Source: Riptortus pedestris (Eukaryota > Arthropoda > Insecta > Hemiptera > Alydidae). From it: 64,000 nucleotides of DNA. The position numbers were made by a program, and so were the translations under genes. A model generated the notes under the pieces. The model was not told the DNA's origin, did not search any database, and worked only from the letters and a program-made list of their open reading frames with translations. Positions 24,770-36,060 of the stretch are shown piece by piece (position 1 is the first letter of the stretch; the number at the start of each line of letters is the position of its first letter). Where the stretch lies: NCBI GenBank assembly GCA_019009955.1, contig CM032230.1, positions 1,626,001 through 1,690,000 of the forward strand, written 5' to 3'.

Positions 24770-25844
24770 TTTAATTCCAGCAATAAATTACATTTCCAGC
24801 AGAATGACTTTCTTCCACAACTCCACTATACAGAATCTCTTCTCTTGGCAATTTGTAATTATAATCTATTATACATTCTATACAAGTAGAATAGACATGT
24901 TGCCACACACTGTTGTTCATTTAAGCTGTTATAGAAAAGGACTAAAATTAGCTTGCTAGAGGATTTCATTTCTCATGAATAATAAAATAAATAATGTTAC
25001 CAGCCCCAGAGCATCGGATTTCAGAGAGTGCCACATTATCACAGCAATAAAAGCCAATAAAAATGGCTGTTGTCCTGAGGAGAATTGCCTATAAACATCA
25101 TGGAGGTCTTTCATTGGGATTAGCTATAAATTTAGGGATAAGGGTCGGAATTTGTAATTCAAAGAATTTGTTGGTTGGGCTTGGCAATTTACAGGATTGA
25201 GCCTGAAATAAAGTTAAAGAATTATCCAGGTAGGGCGCTGCTCAGAGGCCCATAATTATGCCATAGATGTGACTGGGAATTACTTTGGGATGTAGAATAG
25301 GGTAATTCTAATTATGTTTAGTGGGAATGGTCACGTTTGGGGACCATAAGCCGATCATAAAGCTGAAGTGTTATAGTGGGCGGAGGTAGAGCCGTCCTAG
25401 CCACTCCTTATCTATACCGAAGTGGAGCTAATTAAATAACAACTTTAATGTGGCCATACTCACTAAACATGTATATATCGACACCTCAAATCCAACGGCA
25501 GTTCCCTTGATAATAAACCTTTAGGGATTGCATAGGAACACAGAGCAATGGCTGTATTTGAACTGGAGTTCGCCTTTCTGTTGTAACACTATCAGCAAGC
25601 ACTCAACAGGCCTAGGAAGGAGGATATCGAGGAAAATCAGGCTAATCGCTCGTCCTCCAACAACACTCACATTCTATTATATAGACGTCTCGGTTATTAA
25701 TATAAGCTGACTACAACCGTGATGGGCATCTCGTCTCACTATCTGTTCCTTATTTCTTCAGTAGTATGACGGGCAATTCAGATTTAAAGTGGACAAAACA
25801 TTTATAGTGACACATTTACTCAAAGTGGAAACCGATTTAGTAGA
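24770..25844. other. Intergenic, no recognised feature
   Basis: No recognised element or open frame of interest. Confidence 0.45.
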
Positions 25845-26075
25845 AGTGAGGGAATACTGGGGTAATATTCGAGATAGAGAAAATAAGTACAGAACAATAG
25901 TTCAAGAAAAGTAAAATTTCTAAAAGATTATATTTTTCAGTAGGGCTAATAATAACTGAGATGTGTGGAGTTTTCTCTAAACTCACCCATTCCTGACTAG
26001 ATTTTAACCATTAGGAAATATGATCTTTAGTTTTGTATGAAACGGTCAAATATCAAGTGGTCAAACCAATAATAT
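25845..26075 (+). mobile_element. HINE relic (core)
   Basis: Diverged core: GTAATATTCGAGATAGAGAA, AATAATAACTGAGAT, GATTTTAACCATTAGGAAAT and GGTCAAATATCAAGTGGTCA line up in order with intact copies. No ends are left. Confidence 0.6.
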
Positions 26076-26249
26076 GCAGTCCAGGAAGTAGCATGTTAAT
26101 TGAAGACGTCACATCTAACAGACATTCATGAAACTCATAGAGTAAAAGCCCAAGGTAAGGAAAGTATAAACTCATAGGAATAATAGGTGTCGTGACATAT
26201 TAGGTTGTTGTGAAGAGAAAAACCTCATTTTCACGGAAATTAACCTGTA

Positions 26250-26660
26250 TATTCGGTAAAGTAGAAATGTTCAGCACGTTTGCGATACTCAGAATACACG
26301 TTATACTCGAAATACTCAAAGAGCCAATACGGTAAAAGGTAGTATCGGTATGACTGTAATACTAAGTACATTTATAATACTCTTACTACTCATGATAATA
26401 GATAAATTCGCAAAACTGAGAATACACGATACAGTAGTAACACTCAGAATACTCAAAATACTCTTTATAATCACTTGTTATATCTAGAGACTACACCTGG
26501 TAAGAAGTCGTCAACAGGAAAGCATCATTTCCACGTGAACGATTTTCAAGGAAATGCCTGTTCGGTACACTTCGAATACTCATCAGACAATCAAATAAAT
26601 AATAAAAATAAGTACAATCGTTATAAACAACATGCTCGATATATTCGTAATACTCCTTAC
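26250..26660. repeat. Degenerate AATACTC-type short repeats
   Basis: AATACTC, ATACTCG, CAGAATAC and similar heptamers recur irregularly at about 26280-26470 and again at 26570-26665. Probably an old, decayed simple tandem repeat. Confidence 0.55.
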
Positions 26661-27118
26661 AATCACTTGAACTAGAGGCAATAACTGGTAATTGTTCCCT
26701 TGAACAGGGTATGCTTGTTCTTACGCTATCGAATCGATTTCCATGGAATTAAGCAATACACTGAGACTATTTGTCATACTTTGAGGGTATTCCGAACAGC
26801 CCATCAGTGAGGTAATGAGGCTACTCGGCAGTTTATCTAGTGTCAATCCAAGAGAAAGGCCTGGCTTAGTCTCCAAAACCGGTTCTACGCTCACGCACTA
26901 CGAACCAAGTGCCCATACCAACCTGGCTACATTTATTATTCCTAGACCATCCAAACGACAGGGAGACTAGGAATGTATCCAGAACAGGTTTAAAGAAGGA
27001 ACACAAGTCTCTAGTCGAATGGAACGAATAATAGAGGTAAATAATGCAGGATTAACGAAAATGAAAAGTCAACGACTGCAGACTAATAAGAGATGGATGC
27101 ATTAGACTTGTAGGTTTG
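26661..27118. other. Intergenic, no recognised feature
   Basis: No recognised element. Confidence 0.45.
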
Positions 27119-27604
27119 ACATTGCGCTGGTAGCGAGAGCCAACGTGGACATCATTGTAGGTGGCATTGCCTTGGCAACAAGAACCAACATGAAAATGAT
27201 TGTAGGTGGCATTGCCTTGGCAACAAGAACCAACATGGAAATGATTGCAGGTGGCATTGCCTTGGCAACAAGAACCAACATGGAAATGATTGTAGGTGGC
27301 ATTGCCTTGGCAACAAGAACCAACATGGAAATGATTGCAGGTGGCATTGCCTTGGCAACAAGAACCAACATGGAAATGATTGCAGGTGGCATTGCCTTGG
27401 CAACAAGAACCAACATGGAAATGATTGCAGGTGGCATTGCCTTGGCAACAAGAACCAACATGGAAATGATTGCAGGTGGCATTGCCTTGGCAACAAGAAC
27501 CAACATGGAAATGATTGCAGGTGGCATTGCCTTGGCAACAAGAACCAACATGGAAATGATTGCAGGTGGCATTGCCTTGGCAACAAGAACCAACATGGAA
27601 ATGA
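27119..27604. repeat. 45-bp minisatellite, about 10.5 copies
   Basis: Unit of 45 bp containing GGTGGCATTGCCTTGGCAAC and AAGAACCAACATGGAAATGA. The outer units are diverged and the inner ones nearly identical. Because 45 is a multiple of three and the unit lacks stops in several frames, open frames of 144-188 codons appear on both strands. They encode pure 15-residue repeats with no flanking unique coding sequence. GTTGCCAAGGCAATG holds a small palindrome (TTGCCAAGGCAA). Confidence 0.95.
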
Positions 27605-27721
27605 TGCTGATTCGTGAATCTAAACCATCCAGGTCGTCACTCAAACGCATATAAAACAAATTATTCAAATCGGTCCAGCCGTTTAGGAGGAGTTAAGTGA
27701 CGTACACACTTACAGTAGAAT

Positions 27722-27752
<31 letters not shown>

Positions 27753-27786
27753 ATAAAGGGTTAGAACCGCCAATATAAATGATACT
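27605..27786. other. Short spacer with TA microsatellite
   Basis: Contains a (TA)n run at about 27722-27748 beside the Penelope-like unit. Confidence 0.8.
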
Positions 27787-28138
27787 ATTGTCATACCTAT
27801 CGGTAGAGACCGTCGTCCCTGGCTGATGGTTGAGTACCGCTGGCAAGCGATTTCGATGCGATGGCATCATCTTCAAGCCTGTCAATAGTTGTACTGAGTT
27901 GGTTGTCCGTCAGTCAGTGGGTTTTATGCTCTGTTCACCGTATTAGTTGTTTACGTTTAGTCCAGATCTGTTTACTTACCACTAAGATCTGTCAAACGAG
28001 GGATGTTGATGTTCAGGTAAATTGTTTTCGTGTAGTGGATTGTGTTACGTTTTAAATCAAAATCTGTTTACTTACCACTCAGATCTGTCAAACGAGGTGC
28101 GTTTTAACTAGTGTTCAGGTAAATTGTTATCGTGTAGT
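27787..28138 (+). repeat. Left inverted arm of the Penelope-like unit
   Basis: Matches the reverse complement of 29296-29757. Within each arm a segment of about 90-100 bp containing GATCTGTCAAACGAGG and GTTCAGGTAAATTG is repeated: twice here and about three times in the right arm, which explains the length difference. Confidence 0.88.
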
Positions 28139-28915
28139 GGGTCATTGTCATCATCCGTATGGGTGTTTACATTTCTAGTGTTATTGTTTGTGTGCTCACA
28201 AATGACATCGAGAACAAGGACATCTACAATATGAACGGAGTATATAAACTCACGATACACCGAACATATCATCAACATATGGGTCATTGCCATCATCCGT
28301 ATGGGTGTTTACATTTCTAGTGTTATTGTTTGTGTGCTCACAAATGACATCGAGAACAAGGACATATACAATATGAACGGAGTATATAAACTCACGATAC
28401 ACCGAACATATAATCAACATATGGGTCATTGCCATCATCCGTATGGGTGTTTACATTTCTAGTGTTATTGTTTGTGTGCTGACAAATGACATCGAGAACA
28501 AGGACATCTACAATATGAACGGAGTATATAAACTCACGATACACCGAACATATCATCAACATATGGGTCATTGCCATCATCCGTATGGGTGTTTACATTT
28601 CTAGTGTTATTGTTTGTGTGCTCACAAATGACATCGAGAACAAGGACATCTACAATATGAACGGAGTATATAAACTCACGATACACCGAACATATCATCA
28701 ACATATGGGTCATTGTCATCATCCGTATGGGTGTTTACATTTCTAGTGTTATTGTTTGTGTGCTCACAAATGACATCGAGAACAAGGACATCTACAATAT
28801 GAACGGAGTATATAAACTCACGATACACCTAACATATCATCAACATTATGGGTCATTGTCCTCATCAGTATGGGTTGTTTACATTTCTAGTGTTATTGTT
28901 GTGTGGTGGTCTGGT
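28139..28915 (+). repeat. 142-bp tandem array, five full copies plus a partial
   Basis: Units start at about 28139, 28282, 28424, 28566 and 28708, with a partial from 28850. Each holds CATCATCCGTATGGGTGTTT, GACATCGAGAACAAGGACAT, GGAGTATATAAACTCACG and then ATACACCGAACATAT. In the minus-strand copy (29026-29295) the last two pieces are separated by 53 bp encoding the heart of the GIY-YIG motif. The array therefore grew from a deleted copy of the endonuclease region. Confidence 0.93.
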
Positions 28916-29025
28916 ATAATTTGATATGTAGATAGAGGTATAATGTGATATTTGTAACATTGTTATTATACATTAAAAATGATGTATCATAGATAAATAA
29001 ACAAATGATTAAATACTATATGGAA

Positions 29026-29295
29026 CTACCTACGTCGTCGCTTTGTCTGTTGGTAATCCTGCGTGAGTCCGTCCGTTGGCGGTCTTCCGTTTATTATTCC
29101 TTTTAAATAGTTGTTCAGTCTGAATGAGCGGATATGTTCGGTGTATCGAGTTTTCTGTCTCCTTCCAGTTTGTCCAATGTATGTGTTGTTACAGCTGCAC
29201 GTGAGTTTATATACTCCGTTCATATTGCAGATGTCCTTGTTCTCGATGTCATTTGTGAGCACACAAACAATAACACTAGAAATGTAAACACCCAT
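29026..29295 (-). pseudogene. GIY-YIG endonuclease fragment of a Penelope-like element
   Basis: An open stretch of 89 codons contains NGVYKLTCSCNNTYIGQTGR followed by RQKTRYTEHIRSFRLNN. GVY...YIGQTGR...R...H is the GIY-YIG nuclease signature: paired GxY and YIG, then a catalytic Arg. In Penelope-like elements this domain nicks target DNA and follows the reverse transcriptase. Here the preceding sequence is the repeat arm and no RT is encoded. After LNN the frame becomes KGIINGRPPTDGLTQDY and basic residues, which may be terminal-repeat sequence. Confidence 0.85.
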
Positions 29296-29757
29296 ACGGA
29301 TGATGACAATGGCCCACTACACAATTACAATTTACCTGAACACTAGTTAAAACGCACCTCGTTTGACAGATCTGAATGGTAAGTAAACAGATCTAATAAA
29401 ACGTAAACAACCCACCACACATAACAATTTACCTGAACACTAACACAACCCGTCGACAGATCTGAGTGGTAAGTGAACAGATTTTGATTTAAAACGTAAC
29501 ACAATCCACTACACGAAAACAATTTACCTGAACATCAACATCCCTCGTTTGACAGATCTTAGTGGTAAGTAAACAGATCTGGACTAAACGTAAACAACTA
29601 ATACGGTGAACAGAGCATAAAACCCACTGACTGACGGACAACCAACTCAGTACAACTATTGACAGGCTTAAAGATGATGCCATCGCATCGAAAGCGCTTG
29701 CCAGCGGTACTCAACCATCAGCCAGGGGCGACGGTCTCTACCGATAGGTATGACAAT
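29296..29757 (-). repeat. Right inverted arm of the Penelope-like unit
   Basis: Reverse complement of the left arm (27787-28138) with one additional internal segment. Near its outer end it carries AGATGATGCCATCGCATCGA and GAAAGCGCTTGCCAGCGG (plus strand), similar to a motif at 53536-53572 that resembles a hammerhead ribozyme. Confidence 0.85.

Positions 29758-29802
<45 letters not shown>
29758..29802. repeat. (TA)n microsatellite
   Basis: TA run directly flanking the Penelope-like unit. Confidence 0.95.
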
Positions 29803-29805
<3 letters not shown>

Positions 29806-32519
29806 AATATTCTATTCTTGTGGGATAAACAAATTTCTTTAAGATTTGAATTGAAATTATGTTGATGCGGGCGTAGGCCTTCTTATGGGAGACGCATTTA
29901 TATCTCATTCTCTAATGGGAAATTAGCTTAAAGAGGAATAAAATAAATAAACCATGGCCAAAACAATGGGAAATAAAAGATGAGATTGTAGGCTGGTCCT
30001 GTTGTACCCTACAGGGTCTTACCGCCCCTGGCATCATTCTAACACTCAAGAACGCATTATCAGAAGCAAAAATCTGTATTTCCCCGACTTTTCAAAATGA
30101 TAGGTTATTAAATAATTAAGGTTCTCGTTATTACCTGATTATTACCTTTTCATGACAGTGTGTTAGATAGCTAATATCTTTCGAAAGACGGCCAGAGCCG
30201 AGTTTGAAAGGGGAATCTGCCTAAAATAAAAGGCATCCAGACAAACCTGTTTCAACGTGAACAAATTTTTTTGGCTTTTCCTTGGTAGGCCTAAAGGTTA
30301 TTTTCTTCACCATCTGCTAAGAATATTCATAAACAGTCATAGGCATTTATATAACCTGATTATTTGAAAGTTGGAGCTGCCTGTCTCGAAGCCTGCTTTG
30401 GCATCTCATCTCTCCCAACAAATACTTATTGATCATATTTTCTTATAATATTTTCATCTAATATTTTTGTATAATCAAAATGTTCCCAGGAGACCGGCAT
30501 TAGCAGAAACGAAAGATTTTGGGGAAGGGGTCAAGCTGACATGCCTTAGAAACAGCGCGGACTGGCCCAGCCTCATGACTTGGAGATGAAGGCGCTTTTA
30601 TTTTCCTTTTAAAAGTTATGTAACCAAAGCTTTTAAGCCCTTGCTCTTCTCCCTGTTTGTTCTTGAGTCTCAGGAATAACTACAACACTTCTTGAGTCAA
30701 CAATATCTTTGAGGGTGAGAGGAAGAGAGTGGGAGAGCATTTGAGTAAGAGGGTAAGTCAAAGTAAGTGTCTAAGTAAAAGCAAGAAAGAGAGAGTGTGA
30801 AAGAGGGAGAGCGTGAGAGAGAGAGAGAGAGTGATGCAGACAGGTAGCTGCCGTGAGGCTGATAGGCATGCAACTAGTATTTATAAGGGAGTTGATGGCT
30901 CTAATAGAATAAAGGTGTTCTCTATCTGTTCGGGGCTCTATCCTCCATGTCATCGATCTCAGGGCTAATCTATAGGCATTAATCAGTAGTTTATTTATGG
31001 CCTAAGGGTTTTTCACCGACCTCTACCAAAATGCATCACTCAATATAAATAATGTCCAGGCTTGAAGCCCATCATTATCTCCTTATCTTTCTCTAATTTC
31101 GTTGTTGATAAGGATGAATTAACTTTTGTATATCATGTACATAACCAATTTGGAATAGATTTAAAAAAAAAATTACTCCCGACTGAAAGTCAATTCGGAA
31201 GATCGGGAGTTGCTGTGAGAACATTAGGCAATGTCTGTCAAATAATAAAGATTTGATTGGTATATTTACTACACCATATGCACTATTGATGGATGATCTG
31301 AAGGAAGTGAGTTTTCCTACTTGCATTATCATTCTGCTCTGCTAGAGAATATGTTCAATAGTTTCAAGAGATTATAATTTATAAATTTAGTACGATAAAT
31401 GGTTAAGTGCAGTCTAAGATGTTTTGCAGCTTAGCTCCCTCATATCCTTAGTTTCCCCCCCCCTCTCCCGGTTTTTCAGTCCTTGAATTAAATTATCCTA
31501 CGGGTGAATAATAAATACTTGGAGTATCCTTTGCTAAGAGTTTTCAGTGCTAAAAGATTAGTTCGATTTATGAATTTCAGAATTTAATTTTCTGACATCT
31601 CATATCCACCTATAGTTGTAGACAGAGAATGCCGGAAAAGAACCGAATCATATTATTCTGTTTAACGTTCATATTTCGACGCAATATTTATTTATTGCTG
31701 CCACTCAAGCTAATAGTTAACCCTAATTGTTCACTAATTAACATTTTAAGGATATAAAGGGAAAATTACACGCGTGATGAAAATGATGGATTATTTAGTA
31801 CTGACCGTCACAGACCTCCATCACGGTTAGTATCTTATACTGATATTATAGTTATTAAATTTTGTACATTTGTACTCTTAAAAGGCAGTAGGCTGTTATT
31901 CACAAGTAATTGCAAATGAGACAATAAGCTTTGTATCTTGGAGGATCTCAGACAGACCATAAATGAATAAAATAAACAAGAATGTGGAGATTTAAGAAGT
32001 GAAAGAAGAGATATTGTAGTTTATGCCCATTCTGATGATGATTGAGAGGTGATAGAGCCATGATAAGACATACTAATGGCCGACAGATCAGCTCCTAACT
32101 GATAAGGAGCAATGTACTCAGCTGATAGCAAAGTCACCATTCCCAAACAGTTAACAAACCTTCAACAAGCACCTATATTCCCCTAATAGACATTCCACCC
32201 TAAACATATAAAACAGTATGACTGGAGAGGAAGGGGAACATCTTTCAGAATATTATGGAAATAAAAGAATTATTAAGTTTTTCTGTTAATCCAATCATTA
32301 TATTTCGACTGGAAATCTGTTTTATGTCATTGTAATATCTACAACGGAAAGCGCCTGAGTTGTAAAGAAACAGGGCAGCCAACTTCGCAGCACTGAACAG
32401 ATAAAATTATTCTAGGCCGGAAACATGAACAATTAATGCAATATATCTGAATGTAACATATTAATTTTATTGAAAACTATTTACTATAGCTAGTGGAGTA
32501 ATTTGAAATGAATCAGAAT
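29803..32519. other. Intergenic, no recognised feature
   Basis: No recognised gene. A purine-rich (GA-rich) stretch lies at about 30715-30835, with a (GA)n run near 30815-30830. The 60-80-codon open frames here have no domains. Confidence 0.45.
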
Positions 32520-32734
32520 AATTTTTATCTCAATCCCTCAGATTTTAGTAATCCAAGAAGAGAAGAAGGGGGGGGGGGAGATTCAACAAAACTTATTTGT
32601 TTGTATCTTATAATTAAACTTCGTTGAAAATAATATTTGGTATTCAACCTTGTAATGAAGTGGTTCATGATATAACAGCGTATTATTAATATGACACTAG
32701 TAGAAGTGGGGGTTTACTGAAAGCGTAAAACTAA
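32520..32734 (+). mobile_element. HINE relic (subfamily segment)
   Basis: TTTTAGTAATCCAAGAAG followed by a poly-G run resembles the 5' region of the copy at 1371 (about 1573). The stretch GAAGTGGTTCATGATATAAC and ACACTAGTAGAAGTGGGGGT recurs near 54935-54980 and, inverted, near 15785-15840. An intact copy begins directly at 32735. Confidence 0.55.
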
Positions 32735-33209
32735 AAAAGTCCGTCACGCAGGGGCTGCGTAAACTAAGCAGATTTCCCACGTGAAGTTTTACAATAGAGA
32801 AATCTGCCTAGTAATAACCTATTCTCACGAGGACGAATAGTTAGTGAAACGGCCACACTAGCGCTAGTGCGCTCGGCGGAAACTCCCGAACATAGCCGAT
32901 CACACTCACAATATAAATCCAAATATCTCGGTTAATATTAAAGATACAGAATAAATGTATAGAACAATATTTATAGTAAATTTAATTTGCAATAAGATTG
33001 GTTCTATACAATTTTTTGATCCGACGTATGGTAACGGAGATATTTCGAATTTTCGATAATCCCCCCCTCTAAACCCCCCCTCCCACTGGTCCGATTTTAG
33101 CCATTAACGAACTTGATCTTCCTTTTTACATAAAACGATTAAATTCCGAGTTTGGTAACGATCAAACAAAAATTGCGACCGCTAGAGCGTTAACAGACAA
33201 ATATATATA

Positions 33210-33284
<75 letters not shown>

Positions 33285-33406
33285 GAACGGACCTCATTTT
33301 CGTCATCTCCTGGGTAGGATCGATGGACATTTGAAGAAATTTTTCGAAACTCGCGTCATGAGTACGACCTCAATAGCTGATTTCCCTTAAGGGAAATCTG
33401 CTAAAA
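32735..33406 (+). mobile_element. HINE copy, good reference copy
   Basis: Complete plus-strand copy, about 672 bp. The order is AAAAAGTCCGTCACGCAGGG, then the CGCAG/CTGCG stem and AGCAGATTTCCCACGTGAAG. GAGAAATCTGCC follows as an internal inverted partner. Core blocks are AATATCTCGGTTAATATTAA, GATCCGACGTATGGTAACGG, ACTGGTCCGATTTTAGCCAT and GCGACCGCTAGAGCGTTAAC. The (TA)n tract is at about 33202-33279. The 3' block has GAACGGACCTCATTTTCGTC and the hairpin GATTTCCC-TTAA-GGGAAATC before TGCTAAAA. Confidence 0.9.
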
Positions 33407-33700
33407 TCAAAATATCACGGTTAATAATCATTACACGGAAAATATGTATACAGCAATATATATAGTAAATTTAATTTGCAATAAGATCGTTTCTATACAA
33501 CGTTTCGATCCGACGTAAGTAATAGATATTTCGAATTTTCGAAATTCCTCTTCTCTAAACCCACACTCTCCCTGGTCCGATTTCAGCCGTTCACGAATTT
33601 GATCTTTCTTTTTACATAAAACGACGAAATATCGAGTTTGGTAACGATTAAACAATAATTGCAACCGCTAGAGTGGTAACAGGCAAATATATATATATAT
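33405..33700 (+). mobile_element. HINE relic adjoining the intact copy
   Basis: Diverged core and start of the TA tract: AATATCACGGTTAATAATCA, CGATCCGACGTAAGTAATAG, TGGTCCGATTTCAGCCGTTC and GCAACCGCTAGAGTGGTAAC. The 5' and 3' ends are missing, so 32735 may have inserted into this older copy. Confidence 0.72.
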
Positions 33701-34074
33701 ATATATTCTTTATATTTCCCTTTGCACATTACCCATGTACGAAGTTTATTTAGTACATGTACCATACTTTTACTGTATATAGCATGTATGTTCATAATAC
33801 ATCGTGTTTTGTATACAAGAAATGAAGTTCATAAATTTGCTCTTGAAATTAAAAAAAAATAAAATAACAAGATAAGAAAAAAAGAAATGAAAAATAAAAT
33901 AATATACATAATGAAAGAACAAACAATCAAAGTAATGAAAAATTAGTATGCATAATAAGAAAAATCGAAACAATCCAATAACATGTTAATTCAACTTCAA
34001 TAAGAAAATTATGGCACTCATTCTATTGCATTCTTAATGTAGGCGTTACAAAAATGGAGTGAAGACTTAATATA
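33701..34074. other. A-rich sequence
   Basis: A strongly A-rich strand (33846-33970) with AAAATAAAAT-like motifs, just 3' of the LINE tail that reads from the right. No gene seen. Confidence 0.5.
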
Positions 34075-34340
34075 TTATTCTTTAAGCAAAGTGTTTAAAA
34101 CGTCCGCTGTTTCTATTAAGGTTTTAGAAAAATGCCTAAATACTAATGGGTATTTTATAAACAAACTCTTTTGATCTATTGGCCACTGGTCTTTGTTTTT
34201 GAGAAGTGTTTGTTGGAGTGTGTTTCGTAACTGTGTAGAGAGTGTGCAAGTATAGATGAGGTGTTCTATAGTCTGTTCACTCGTTCTGTCACGGGGGACA
34301 ATTTTTGTCATTTAGTATTTTGAACCTGTGTAAATAAAAT
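34075..34340 (-). pseudogene. LINE ORF2 C-terminal tail (frameshifted)
   Basis: The translation includes SEQTIEHLIYTCTLSTQLRN, the His-Cys half of the C-terminal CCHC-like knuckle common in RNase H-bearing LINEs (consensus C..C...E.xxHxxxxC). The cysteines expected just before are not visible. It lies directly downstream of the RNase H fragment but in another frame, separated by the stop near 34338, so a frameshift has occurred. It ends DVLNTLLKE near 34075. Confidence 0.7.
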
Positions 34341-35093
34341 TTAGGAGTTCTGAGTCGAGTAATAGTCATTGGCATAGCAGGTGTTGAGGTATTCCTCAAG
34401 ATTAGGGATGGATGTTTTTGAATGCTTGCCTTTCTCTGTTTTGTCCCATCGCTCCTGCCACTGTCTTATTGTGTCCGTACCTAACGTGTATTGCATACTT
34501 TGTTTTGTTATGTTGGAGTATGTCATTGGAATATTCTGGACTTTTGCAATTTTGTCAACTAATTCGTTTTCGTAGAGTCCAGCATGTCCTTTGACCCAAG
34601 TCAAATATATTTTTGTGTTGTTGTTTTTAATGTCTGTAATTAGTTGCCTAATTTGTTCTGTCAATGGGTCATGTATGGCTGTGTTCAATAGTTTTTGCAT
34701 TGTTATCTTGATGTCTGTGTTTATAGTTACTTCTGTAATTCTTTTATTATTTCGTTTTACGTATTCGAGGGGCTTCATTAATGCAAGCGTTAATGTTTTG
34801 TATATGTATGTTTTCATGTAGTAATACATTTTGTGTTTTTTGTTGATTTGCAAGTAATGAGATGGGTGTAATTCTCGCCAGAACATAGGCAGCTTCATAC
34901 AAAATGGTTCTAAACCCTTTATTATCTTCAAAGCCATAAGTCTCTGAATTATCTCCATTTTCCTGAAATTGTATTGCCGCTGTAAACCTTCATTCCAGGC
35001 TGTGAATGCGTAAGTCATTGCAGGTTGTAATGCTGCAGAGTAAATCATCCGTAATGTGTCTGTTTGTAGACCCCAAGTCAGTTTTGTTGCTGC
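34341..35093 (-). pseudogene. LINE ORF2 fragment: RT thumb and RNase H
   Basis: 251 open codons on the minus strand from 35093 to a stop at about 34338. Residues 1-40 (AATKLTWGLQTDTLRMIYSA, then LQPAMTYAFTAW) match the end of LINE reverse transcriptases. VTINTDIKITMQKLL, then DPLTEQIRQLI, then IYLTWVKGHAGLYENELVD match the second half of RNase H (third Asp, and the GHAG...E..D block). The first half, with the DGS motif and catalytic Glu, is missing, which indicates an internal deletion. This fits an I/Jockey-related LINE. A TGA precedes codon 1. Confidence 0.83.
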
Positions 35094-35720
35094 TCAAGGC
35101 TAGCATGAGCCTCAAAGAGCAAGTATTATAAATACCAAATTATTAATAAAGTTATCCAAAATATGGGAAAGGATCTATATTCGGTTAGAGATGACATCAT
35201 TGTTTTGGGGGTTCCTATTGGAGGTAAGGTGTAGTTTAGGCCTAACAGGTTTAGTTAGTCACACACTGCCTAACATCCTGTCTGCCCCGTCTCATTTTTT
35301 CTTATTTTTGAGGCCTAGAATAATCCATGAAGATGACTTCGAAACCTTTGGATTAAAAAGCAGCCTATTGAATATTAATGTAGGCTCCAATCTATTTATT
35401 TTGATTAGAAAATAAACTTCCGTCTAGACATAAAGAAGGTTATTTATTTTGATGAGAGACTCGAATCCGTTGCAAATATTTCTGTCAGCTGAGTCCCTTC
35501 ATTTTGGGAATTCCTTCTTATCTGCTCCAGCCTAAACATTTATTAGCCCTCGCTTTTCTAACTTTATTGTTATTAGAGCAACGTTATTGTTATTAGAGCA
35601 ATCCTATTGTCTCATGTTATATTATCATTTCTTACGTATGCTTATTTTAGTCTTCATATCCTCCTTCCTCTTGAGTCATATACATAATATATAAAATCAG
35701 GTATGGAAAGTGTTCAGTCG
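35094..35720. other. Intergenic, no recognised feature
   Basis: No recognised element. Confidence 0.45.
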
Positions 35721-36060
35721 TATCTCCCGCGTTTTCTTAGTTCACTAACCGGCCGCACGGCCTGGCAGAGTCACCAAGGCTGTGGCCAATAGCGGAAACT
35801 GCAGTGCTGGCCTACAAGACGAAGCGCCCGCTTGATCTGAGCGGCAATGATGAGTTGGATTCCATCGCTCGAGTGAAAAGCACTTGGTTGTGCTCCGCAA
35901 AAGAAAGGTGAACACTGTTCTGCTCCCGCCGCTCCTGAATTCAGTAAGGATCGCCGCATCGAAGATACGCTATTATTCTGCACCAGCGAAAAGAAGAAAT
36001 CTTCTGTAGAACACAAATAACACGCGAAAGAAAACCCGCCGCATGGAAAGTATAGTTTTC
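35721..36060. other. GC- and CpG-rich patch
   Basis: Against AT-rich surroundings this stretch is GC-rich with many CpG dinucleotides, for example ACCGGCCGCACGGCCTGG near 35748. The minus frame 35771-36016 (81 codons) has no domain I recognise. It could be an exon, a promoter-like island or a piece of an unrecognised element. Confidence 0.35.

Larger units (their letters stand above)
27787..29757 (-). mobile_element. Penelope-like element remnant in fold-back form
   Basis: Two arms in inverted orientation meet at 27787 and 29757 (ATTGTCATACCTATCGGTAG and its complement). The right, minus-strand arm leads into a GIY-YIG endonuclease remnant (29026-29295). The left, plus-strand arm leads into a five-copy 142-bp array made from the same region after a 53-bp internal loss. 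Penelope-like elements carry reverse transcriptase plus C-terminal GIY-YIG and often occur as inverted, rearranged copies. No reverse transcriptase is visible. TA microsatellites abut both sides (27722-27748 and 29760-29801). Confidence 0.8.

Noticed and set aside
27102..27668. Open frames of 144-188 codons on both strands
   Set aside because: Products of the 45-bp tandem repeat only.
30715..30953. Ser/Leu-rich minus frame
   Set aside because: Arises from a GA-rich purine stretch; no domain.
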